The position numbers were made by a program, and so were the translations under genes. A model generated the notes under the pieces. The model was not told the origin of the DNA, made no database searches, and saw only the letters and a program-made list of their open reading frames with translations. This document shows, in pieces, positions 1-6,907 of a stretch of 64,000 nt of DNA (its first letter is position 1; each line of letters begins with the position of its first letter). The stretch comes from Pseudodesulfovibrio nedwellii (lineage in GTDB: Bacteria > Desulfobacterota > Desulfovibrionia > Desulfovibrionales > Desulfovibrionaceae): positions 1,545,501 to 1,609,500 of the forward strand of contig NZ_AP026709.1 of assembly GCF_027923765.1 (NCBI RefSeq). The letters run 5' to 3'.

Positions 1-573
1 AGAAAACTCGGCCCGGATTATTTACTCTACACTCTCATCGACTGCATTTTAGAAAATTACTTGAAAGTAATTGAAAAAATGGGTGAAAGAATCGAGGAAA
101 TGGAAGATGAAGTTTTTGGAAACCCTGAGCCAGATCTTTTAGAAGAAATAAACTTGTATAGGCGAGAGATGGCCTATGTGCGAAAGGCTGTACGCCCTAC
201 AAAGGAAATCATTTCCAAAATCAACAAACTTGAATCTGACATAATTAGTACAGAAATCTTACCATTCTTGAAAGATTTATCCGACATCACAGAACTGTCT
301 GTCGACTCCGCAGAAATTTACAAAGAGATGCTCGCCTCCCATATCACCACATATAACATGGTCATGGGAAACAGATTAAATGAAATAATGCAGTTTCTAA
401 CAATCTTTGCAACTATCTTCATCCCCTTAACCTTTCTCGCGGGAATATATGGAATGAATTTCGACGTTATTCCGGAGTTGCATTATAAGTATGGCTATTA
501 TGTCCTCCTGTCCCTCATGGTGGCTGTAGCAATAACAATGTTACTATACTTCAAAAAAAGAAGATGGATATAG
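1..573 (+). CDS. corA: CorA-family magnesium/divalent cation transporter, C-terminal part
   Basis: The frame is open from base 1 with no start, so the gene begins upstream of the window; 190 residues are visible. They carry the long helical stalk of CorA proteins followed by two hydrophobic segments near the C-terminus. The first runs into the family signature Gly-Met-Asn (in AGIYGMNF, about 450-465), which forms the selectivity filter at the periplasmic mouth of the pore. The short basic tail FKKRRWI is typical of the cytoplasmic end. Members are homopentameric inner-membrane channels for Mg2+ or Co2+; the substrate cannot be fixed from this fragment. The gene ends about 100 bases before IS3-type sequence begins. 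Confidence in the family is high. Confidence 0.9.
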   Translation, partial: RKLGPDYLLYTLIDCILENYLKVIEKMGERIEEMEDEVFGNPEPDLLEEINLYRREMAYVRKAVRPTKEIISKINKLESDIISTEILPFLKDLSDITELSVDSAEIYKEMLASHITTYNMVMGNRLNEIMQFLTIFATIFIPLTFLAGIYGMNFDVIPELHYKYGYYVLLSLMVAVAITMLLYFKKRRWI

Positions 574-674
574 CTACAAATGAGACATCGCTTTTGCTCT
601 TAACAGTGACACCTTGTAAAGCCTTCATTCTTTGTTCCACCTACGAGTAGAAACTTCCGCTCGGTGAACTTGAG

Positions 675-770
675 GTGGGTGCGGTTTTTAGACAAGTTGT
701 TAAGGTCATGTTCACCAACGAGAAGGATTTCAAACCATGTTTTAGAGAAGACGTTTTTCAGCAAAGAGAG
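675..770 (+). repeat. Degenerate 96-bp copy of the IS3 left end
   Basis: This stretch aligns without gaps, at an offset of exactly 96 bases, with the left end of the intact element that follows (771-866). Both start GTGGGTGCGGTTTTT, both contain the region before the orfA start, and both share AGAGAAGACGTTTTTCAGC, but the first copy has several substitutions and its orfA reading frame is lost. It is a decayed left-end remnant into which, or beside which, a second copy inserted. Confidence 0.75.
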
Positions 771-833
771 GTGGGTGCGGTTTTTTGGACAGGTTGTTAA
801 GGTGGAGTTCACCGACGAGGAGGACTTCAAACC

Positions 834-1118
834 ATGTCCAAGAGAAGACGTTTTTCAGCAGAGTTCAAGGCCCGTGTTGCGCTTGATGCATTATCCGGCG
901 AATTGACGCTTTCAGAGCTGGCCAGCAAGTACAAGATCCATCCCAATCAAGTCTCGACCTGGAAGCGACAGGCCAAAGATCAGATTGTTGACGGCTTTTC
1001 CGGCAAGGCAAAGTCTCGCCAAACAAATAGCGAGGACGAGCTCAAGGATCTGCACGCTAAGATTGGCCAGCTAACAATTGAGAATGATTTTTTACAAAAG
1101 GCCTTCGCTCGGAAGTGA
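834..1118 (+). CDS. IS3-family transposase OrfA
   Basis: A 94-residue basic protein beginning MSKRRRFSAEFKARVALDAL, the usual start of the helix-turn-helix OrfA of IS3-family elements. The HTH lies at about residues 20-50 and a leucine-rich segment (about 68-90) would mediate multimerisation. A GAGGAGG ribosome-binding site lies 9 bases before the ATG. The frame overlaps orfB by four bases, so a fused OrfAB transposase would be made by -1 frameshifting near AAAAGGCC at 1098, as is general in this family. OrfA alone binds the terminal repeats. Confidence 0.9.
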   Translation: MSKRRRFSAEFKARVALDALSGELTLSELASKYKIHPNQVSTWKRQAKDQIVDGFSGKAKSRQTNSEDELKDLHAKIGQLTIENDFLQKAFARK

Positions 1119-1999
1119 GCTGTGAACGAAGGCGGCGGATGGTCGATAAGTATCATCCATCGCTCAGTATATCCCGACAATGTTTCGTGCTAGGCATGTT
1201 GCGATCGACGTTTTATTACACGCCGAAAGGAGAAAGTGCGTTCAACCTGCAGTTGATGCGGTTGATTGATGAGCAATTCATGGAAACGCCTTTCTTTGGA
1301 AGTCGTCAGATGAAACGGCATATGGTCAATTCTGGCTATGTGGTTGGTCGTCGTAGAATTCAACGTCTCATGCGTAAAATGGGACTTTCTGCGGTCTACC
1401 AAAAGCCAAGGACGACAATCCCACACCCTGAGCATAAGATTTATCCGTATCTTTTACGTGGGCTTCGGGTTGATCGTCCGAATCAGGTTTGGTGCACAGA
1501 TATTACATACATTCCGATGAAGCGTGGATTTTTGTATCTTGTGGCGATTATGGATTGGCACAGTCGTGCGGTCTTGTCTTGGCGACTTTCCAACACCATG
1601 GACACCGATTTTTGTGTTTCAGCCTTGGAAGACGCGATTACTCGCTATGGCGTACCTGAAATCTTCAACACGGATCAAGGTTCACAATTTACGAGCTATG
1701 ACTTTACAAGGTCTCTTAAGGAGGCAGGAATCCGCATTTCCATGGATGGCAAAGGCCGTTGGATGGACAACGTCATGATCGAACGACTGTGGCGTAGCTT
1801 GAAATATGAATGTGTTTATCTGCGGGAATTGGAGACTGGCAGTCAGGCTCGAAACGAGCTTGCGAGATGGTTTAGATTCTATAACTGGCAACGTCCGCAT
1901 TCGACCTTTGACGGAAAGCGACCAATGGAGATATATTTGGACTCCCCCATTCCTGGGGGGCTAGCCCCCCAGGAATGGGGAGCCCGTCAGGCAGCGTAA
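1115..1999 (+). CDS. IS3-family transposase OrfB (DDE integrase core)
   Basis: This frame of 294 residues opens at GTG inside the end of orfA. An N-terminal HTH_21-like region is followed by an rve integrase core with an intact DDE triad: Asp129 in WCTDIT, Asp187 in NTDQGSQF and Glu223 in [10 protein letters not shown], with the 35-residue D-E spacing of IS3. No stop or frameshift interrupts it, so the copy could be active. The last about 18 residues are encoded by a perfect 36-bp palindrome plus a short tail and do not look like a normal OrfB terminus (see the palindrome entry). A close relative is present as a truncated inverted fragment at 14966-15417. Confidence 0.92.
   Translation: MSCERRRRMVDKYHPSLSISRQCFVLGMLRSTFYYTPKGESAFNLQLMRLIDEQFMETPFFGSRQMKRHMVNSGYVVGRRRIQRLMRKMGLSAVYQKPRTTIPHPEHKIYPYLLRGLRVDRPNQVWCTDITYIPMKRGFLYLVAIMDWHSRAVLSWRLSNTMDTDFCVSALEDAITRYGVPEIFNTDQGSQFTSYDFTRSLKEAGIRISMDGKGRWMDNVMIERLWRSLKYECVYLRELETGSQARNELARWFRFYNWQRPHSTFDGKRPMEIYLDSPIPGGLAPQEWGARQAA
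1945..1980. repeat. Perfect 36-bp palindrome inside the 3' end of orfB
   Basis: The two 18-base halves are exact reverse complements centred on CTAG (1961-1964), each arm holding a run of six G or C next to the centre. It would form a very stable hairpin but no T-run follows on either strand, so it is not a normal intrinsic terminator. It encodes [12 protein letters not shown] in the transposase tail. Confidence 0.85.
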
Positions 2000-2099
2000 G
2001 GAGAACCGAGCTCCACCTTAACCTTGCTGCCGAACTGTCCGAACAACCGGAACCACTTCTTAAGCAACATGTTTTCTTTGACAACAACAGGAGAACGTT

Positions 2100-4235
2100 A
2101 TGTATGAAGATGGGTGGATTCCGACTATCTGCTATCAGTGCAAAGCCGAGTGCGCCATTCTGGCGCGAGTAGAAAACGGTGTGGTCAAGGAAGTGAAGGG
2201 TAATCCCCAGGGACGCGACAAGGCTTGCGTCAAGGGAATGGCTGGTATCACTTCGCTCTATTCCTCCGAGCGTCTGAAGTTTCCAATGAAGCGCGTCGGC
2301 GAACGCGGTAGCGGAAAGTTTGAGCGTATTTCCTGGGAAGAGGCCATGGGCATCATGGAAAAGAAGTTGACCGAACTGCATGAACGCGGCGAGGCTCATA
2401 AATTCACCTACTCCATGTTCCCTCATTCCGTGACCGATCCCAAGTGGAGATTCGTGAATGCCGCCGGTGGTTTTATTTCCACAGGTCTGCCTCATTGCGA
2501 TTCTGGAAAGATCATGGCCATGATGCATACGTTCGGTTGTTTTCCCAATCATCATATAGCTCCCATGTACCATACAGTCCCTAAGGGCGGACTTATGATC
2601 TTGTCGGGCCGCCATCCCTTTGGCTGCTTGGATGATGCCGCCGTTCCCAAGTACATTCTCGACGCCAAAGAACGTGGCGCCAAGCTCATCGTCATCGATC
2701 CCATATTCCGACCCGAGGCAGCCAAGGCGGACTGGTGGATTCCCATCAAGCCCGGCGGCGATGCATCCTTGTTCTTGGGCGTGTGCCATTACTTGTTGAC
2801 GAACGACTTGTACGACAAGGAGTTCTGCGACAAGTGGGTGCGCGAAGGGGATATGGACAATCTGATGGCCTATATCCAGGACAAGACACCGGAAGCAATG
2901 AGCAAAATTTGCGACGTGCCCGCCGCAGACATCATCAAGCTCGCCAAGATGGCAGCCGAAGCCCCCAGCGCCTGCATCGACGCTTTCAAGTCCATCATGT
3001 ACGGCAACGCCATGGATTGGGGACACGCCTGGTGTCTCTTCCTGGTCATCACTGGCAACCTGGACAATCCCGGCGGTCAGCCGCTTCCGGAAATCGCACC
3101 CATGGCACCGGTAGAGCCTGTTCCCCCGGCACCGGACGTCACGGAGCTTGGATACCACCGTTCCGGCAACAATCGGGAAAAATTTGATAATTACAACTTC
3201 TTCCTGCAACCGACATGGTATGCGGCCCAGGCCATCAAGGACGGCACTCTCAAGGTCTTCTTTGCCTCCGAGTGCAACCCGGCCTTGTCTGAAATGGGGT
3301 CCGGCGAATGGCGCAAAGCCGTGACCATGAAGGATGACAACGACGATTACATGCTCGAACTGCTCGTGGTCACCGAAATTATGCCTTCGGAAACCATGAA
3401 GTGGGCCGACTTGGTCCTCCCCGACCAGACCAACTTTGAGCGGTGGGAACTCCTTTACATGCCGTGGTGGTACAATTTTGGTCATTGTGCCGCGTTGTGC
3501 CAACCCGTGGTCGAACCCATTGGTGAAGCCCGCCATGCCAACCGAGTGTTTATTGAGCTCGGACAACGTATGTTCCCCGAATACTTCGCTTTTAAGGATG
3601 ATGTTGAATACTACGACATCGAGTTGTCGGGTGTGGACATGTCCGTAAAAGAATTGCAGGAAAACGGCGGCATCTGGTCACCCGGTGCCGTAGGGTTCCG
3701 TAAATACGAGGATAAGGGCAAGTTTGACACGCCTTCCGGTAAGATCGAGTTGGAATGGCAGATGTACAAGGATATCGGCCAGGATTGGCCCAGCCCTGAA
3801 CTGCCGCAGGAATACCGCCGTGGCGAAAAGGATTTCCCGTTCATTCTCGTCAATTTCAGGACTATTTTCCTGAATAATACTGGCGCGTGGTCCCAGAACA
3901 ATGCCCAGCTCCGTGACCCCGTGTCCGGCCTGGACGCCAACCCCTGCCTTCTGAACCCCATTGACGCCAAGAAGCTTGGCGTGGCCGACGGGGACACCGT
4001 GACCATGGAGTCCAGCACCGGGTCGGTTGAAATTCCGGTGATGTTGACCGAAAGGATCATTCCCGGTTGTGCGGGTATCATTCACGGATTTGGCCAAACG
4101 GTAGGCAAGGTGGCATCACGCGGTAGTTGGGTCAACGACAACGAGCTGATTGCCGATGCCGGTTCCACGCTTGACGAACAGGACCTTCGCGGTGGCGAGG
4201 CCCACGTCTCGACTCGTGTCAAGATATACAAGTAA
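2100..4235 (+). CDS. Molybdopterin-dependent oxidoreductase, catalytic subunit (cytoplasmic)
   Basis: A 711-residue protein of the DMSO reductase / CISM superfamily binding Mo- or W-bis-pyranopterin guanine dinucleotide. The N-terminal [4Fe-4S] motif is Cys11, Cys14, Cys18 and Cys43. Cys133 in LPHCDSGK sits where the protein ligand of the metal is usually found. The C-terminal molybdopterin dinucleotide-binding domain is recognisable (about 580-711, NPIDAKKLGVADGDTV). There is no Tat signal, so the enzyme should stay in the cytoplasm. Start chosen by AGGAGAACGTT before ATG. It is followed 12 bases later by its ferredoxin-like partner. Relatives include thiosulfate/polysulfide reductase-like and acetylene hydratase-like enzymes; the substrate is not determinable here. 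The IS element ends 44 bases upstream and may have removed the native promoter. Confidence 0.88.
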   Translation: MYEDGWIPTICYQCKAECAILARVENGVVKEVKGNPQGRDKACVKGMAGITSLYSSERLKFPMKRVGERGSGKFERISWEEAMGIMEKKLTELHERGEAHKFTYSMFPHSVTDPKWRFVNAAGGFISTGLPHCDSGKIMAMMHTFGCFPNHHIAPMYHTVPKGGLMILSGRHPFGCLDDAAVPKYILDAKERGAKLIVIDPIFRPEAAKADWWIPIKPGGDASLFLGVCHYLLTNDLYDKEFCDKWVREGDMDNLMAYIQDKTPEAMSKICDVPAADIIKLAKMAAEAPSACIDAFKSIMYGNAMDWGHAWCLFLVITGNLDNPGGQPLPEIAPMAPVEPVPPAPDVTELGYHRSGNNREKFDNYNFFLQPTWYAAQAIKDGTLKVFFASECNPALSEMGSGEWRKAVTMKDDNDDYMLELLVVTEIMPSETMKWADLVLPDQTNFERWELLYMPWWYNFGHCAALCQPVVEPIGEARHANRVFIELGQRMFPEYFAFKDDVEYYDIELSGVDMSVKELQENGGIWSPGAVGFRKYEDKGKFDTPSGKIELEWQMYKDIGQDWPSPELPQEYRRGEKDFPFILVNFRTIFLNNTGAWSQNNAQLRDPVSGLDANPCLLNPIDAKKLGVADGDTVTMESSTGSVEIPVMLTERIIPGCAGIIHGFGQTVGKVASRGSWVNDNELIADAGSTLDEQDLRGGEAHVSTRVKIYK

Positions 4236-4247
4236 GGGAGATGTGAA

Positions 4248-4802
4248 ATGAGACAACTCAGCATAATGGTGGACTTGGACCGCTGTATCGGTTGCAAAAC
4301 CTGCATCGTGGCCTGTCGTAATCATCATAATATAATCGACCATGAAAATGATCAGCCCGGTGCCATGGCAAACTATATCCGGGTGGAGAGCAAACTGGAA
4401 GGTACGTACCCCGAACTGCGAGAAGACTCTTGGGTCGTCATGTGCCAACACTGCAAGAAGGTTCCCTGCGCCAAGGCGTGCGAATACGACGCCATCACCA
4501 AGGACCCGCAGACCGGTATCGTGCTTATCGACCAGGAAAAGTGTACCGGGTGCGGCGAGTGTATTGAAAAATGCCCGTACAATGTCATCCAGTTCAACAA
4601 GGAGGACAATTACGCGCACAAATGCAACCTTTGTTATGATCGCGTGATTCATGGGTTGACCCCGGTGTGTGTCGATGTCTGCCTGACCGACGCCCTCAGT
4701 TTCGGTGAAAAGGAAATTCTCCTGATGCAAGCCGAAGCCCGGGGCAAGAAAATGATCAAGAAAATGAGTACCCAGTCCATCATATACGTAAAGAACGCCT
4801 AA
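4248..4802 (+). CDS. Four-cluster ferredoxin-type electron transfer subunit
   Basis: A 184-residue protein of the DMSO reductase beta-subunit (DmsB/PhsB/HybA) type. Sixteen cysteines form four [4Fe-4S] sites: C13/C16/C19/C23, C66/C69/C74/C78, C99/C102/C105/C109 and C126/C129/C141/C145, paired in the crossed manner usual for these proteins. It lacks a signal peptide, matching the cytoplasmic catalytic subunit encoded just upstream, and no membrane anchor subunit follows. Electrons therefore probably pass to or from a soluble donor. RBS GGGAGATGTGAA before ATG. A similar protein is encoded at 62793-63242 in this window. Confidence 0.92.
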   Translation: MRQLSIMVDLDRCIGCKTCIVACRNHHNIIDHENDQPGAMANYIRVESKLEGTYPELREDSWVVMCQHCKKVPCAKACEYDAITKDPQTGIVLIDQEKCTGCGECIEKCPYNVIQFNKEDNYAHKCNLCYDRVIHGLTPVCVDVCLTDALSFGEKEILLMQAEARGKKMIKKMSTQSIIYVKNA

Positions 4803-4812
4803 CATCGGATAC

Positions 4813-4844
4813 TCGGCCAGCCAGCAATATTGCTGGCTGGCCGA
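4813..4844. terminator. Perfect 32-bp palindrome between the ferredoxin and FmdE-type genes
   Basis: A GC-rich stem (TCGGCCAGCCAGCAAT and its exact complement) starts 10 bases after the ferredoxin stop. There is no T-run afterwards, so it may be an attenuator, an RNA stability element or a weak terminator rather than a full stop within the operon. Confidence 0.55.
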
Positions 4845-4873
4845 ACTATAACCTCATTGCAGCTCAGGATATC

Positions 4874-6532
4874 ATGACTACCGATTACTCCCACCTTCTC
4901 GTTCCGTCCGAGACCATAGGTTCATATACAATTGATCAATTCATTGAAGCTGCGACACAGTTTCATGGGTACGCCGCTCCGGGCCTTGTCCTGGGCGGTT
5001 TCATGGTGGATGCCGCAATTAAGGCGTTGCCGGACGATATCCTTTTTGATGCCCTCAGCGAGACCTCCTGGTGTTTGCCGGATGCCGTGCAGATGCTGTC
5101 TCCTTGTTCGGTCGGCAATGGGTGGTTGAAGATTTTGAACCTTGGTCTGTACTCGGTCTGCCTGTACGACAAATTTACCGGACACGGAGTACGTCTTTGG
5201 GTGGATCTTGATAAGATTGATTTGGATTCTGAGATCCGGACATGGCTTTTGAAAAATAAACCGAAGCAGGAACAGGATTCTCCATTGCTGCGTCGTCAAA
5301 TCCTTGAAGCCGGTGCCAGCATCTGCTCCATGCGCGATGTTCAGGTCAAGCCGGAACAGCGTATCAAACGCAGCAAAGGCACGGTTGTCCCATGTCCGAT
5401 TTGCGGAGAGCCGTATCCTGCACAGTTTGGTGCAATTTGCCGGTCCTGTCAGGGCGAATCTCCGTATCTGGACAACTTGGGGACGGATATAATGCCTGAG
5501 CCGTCACTTGTTGCCACTCCCGTGGAAAAGGCCGTGGGCGGCCAGGCGTTGCATGACATGACTCGTATTGAGCCCGGGGTGAGCAAAGGACCCGAGTTCA
5601 AATATGGACAAATTCTCACTGGCGGTGATGTTTGTCGTTTGCAACGCATGGGGCGCAGTCGCATATAGCTTGATAATCAGGACCCGGGAGATGATTGGGT
5701 ACATGAGAACAAGGCGGCGACGACGTTTGGCAAGCTTATGTCCGGCCCTGGCATCTCTGTAGAAGGCGACCCGCGTGAAGGAAAATCAAAACTTATGCCC
5801 GATCATGATGGATTGCTGGTCGTGGATTCAACCCGATTGAGACAATTCAACCATGTACCCAATGTCATGTGCGCTTCCCGGCATTCCTATTCGCTTGTAC
5901 AAAAGGGTACGCAGGTGGCTGGGACCCGGGCTATCCCATTGTATTTGCCCATCAGGGACTTCGAGGCAGCCTTGCAGGTGCTGGATGAAGAACCATTGTT
6001 TTCAATCCATCCGTTACGCACGGCACGTGTCGGCGTTTTGGTCACTGGAACGGAGGTCTTTACCGAACTTGTCGAGGATAAATTCGAACCAGTTGTCTCA
6101 GCGAAGGTGGCAGGCCTTGGTAGCCGTGTAGTCAAAACGATCAAGGTACCGGATAATGCCAACGCCATCTGTCTGGCCATGAAGGATCTGGTGCATGAAG
6201 AATGCGATCTGATCATCACCACCGCAGGACTTTCGGTTGATCCGGACGATGTCACCCGCAAGGGACTACAGGATGCCGGAGTTACAGACATTCGGTACGG
6301 CATGCCGGTATTGCCTGGCGCCATGACGCTGCTCGGACATCTGGGGACGGCTCAGGTCCTTGGAGTTCCGGCCTGCGCATTGTTCCACAAGACAACGAGT
6401 TTTGATTTGCTTTTGCCAAGGCTGCTGGCAAATATCGAAATCACACGCTCCGCGCTTGCCGATTTCGGAGAGGGTGGCCTTTGTCGCGAGTGCAAGACAT
6501 GCACATTCCCCAAATGTTCATTTGGTAAATAG
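4874..6532 (+). pseudogene. FmdE / zinc finger / molybdopterin-binding fusion, interrupted by in-frame TAG
   Basis: One reading frame holds two halves separated only by TAG at 5666-5668. The first half (264 residues) has an FmdE domain (HGYAAPG near residue 31, Cys67, Cys78) and a treble-clef zinc finger (C174, C177, C189, C192). The second half continues without frameshift and contains a MoeA/MogA-like molybdopterin-binding domain (GVLVTGTEVF, then TTAGLSVDPDD) and a Cys-rich tail (CRECKTCTFPKC). Fusions of these parts are known in Desulfovibrio near molybdenum enzymes and are thought to help cofactor insertion. The sequence GDVCRLQRMGRSRI-stop-LDNQDPGDDW suggests the TAG replaces a Tyr codon (TAT or TAC) by one base change. 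Read as a nonsense-mutated gene; readthrough, pyrrolysine or a sequencing error cannot be excluded. Confidence 0.8.
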
Positions 6533-6589
6533 CCACGGACTCCAGGAGCTTGACGATCTGGTAATCACTGAGTTTTGATTTGCGTATAT

Positions 6590-6623
6590 GAGACTTCTGC
6601 TCCTCGTTTGGAGCAGAAGTCTC
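6590..6623 (+). terminator. Stem-loop terminator of the molybdenum enzyme operon
   Basis: Fourteen-base perfect stem (GAGACTTCTGCTCC with its complement) and a 6-base loop, 57 bases after the last stop. The following TACTTTGTAG is only moderately T-rich. It separates the molybdenum operon from the hydrogenase-like operon. Confidence 0.7.
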
Positions 6624-6674
6624 TACTTTGTAGGGGACCTGCCTTAAGGAGACTGTGTAAATTCATAATCACAA

Positions 6675-6752
6675 TGTAACACGATTTATTTTTTTGTATC
6701 ATTATTTTGCTACATATTATTGACACGTGTTATTCTCCTGTATATCGTGTCA
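6675..6752 (+). promoter_or_regulatory. Promoter/operator region of the hydrogenase/nitrogenase-like operon
   Basis: Repeated half-sites of the form T(A/G)ACACG occur in both orientations: TAACACGAT at 6677, TGACACGTGTTA at 6721-6732 (a near-perfect 12-bp dyad) and CGTGTCA at 6746-6752. TGACACG at 6721 and CGTGTCA at 6746 form a wide inverted repeat with an 18-base spacer. A TTGACA (6720-6725) lies among them with TATATC 15 bases downstream, a short spacing for sigma-70. A dimeric activator or repressor is likely; its identity is unknown. About 155 bases of untranslated leader follow before the RBS. Confidence 0.4.
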
Positions 6753-6907
6753 CCTTCACAACCGTTGTTGTGAACGCATCCTGCAGGAAGGGAATTTCTG
6801 ACCTTAGGGCGAGCGTGTCGTGTCTCGACGTATCGCCTTTTCGTGTCTGCGTCAGCCCCTCCGCTCCCCCCATCTCTCCCTTCCTCGGATTACCGAGGAG
6901 GCATATA

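Larger units (their letters stand above)
772..2055 (+). mobile_element. IS3-family insertion sequence, apparently complete
   Basis: Two overlapping frames (orfA 834-1118, orfB 1115-1999) lie between related ends. The left end reads TGGGTGCGGTTTTTTGGACA and the reverse complement of the right end reads TGGTTCCGGTTGTTCGGACA, giving imperfect terminal inverted repeats beginning TG and ending CA as in IS3. No matching 3-4 bp target duplication is visible, which fits insertion into an older IS remnant or later rearrangement. The right end lies only 44 bases before the start of the molybdenum enzyme gene at 2100. Ends are placed by eye and may be off by a few bases. Confidence 0.8.

Noticed and set aside
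664..906. Open frame crossing the IS left-end repeat
   Set aside because: Arises from the two out-of-frame copies of the IS end; not a gene.
1872..3566. Long minus-strand open frame (564 codons) opposite the molybdenum enzyme gene
   Set aside because: It mirrors the codon periodicity of the real plus-strand gene, has no recognisable domain and crosses the IS end.
5666..5668. TAG as a pyrrolysine codon
   Set aside because: No pyl gene or pylT-like tRNA in the window and the site is best explained by a Tyr codon mutation; kept only as an option in the finding.
6707..6907. N-terminal extension of the hydrogenase-like protein back to 6707
   Set aside because: No RBS and no similarity; GAGGAGG precedes ATG 6908, where the family-like sequence starts shortly after.
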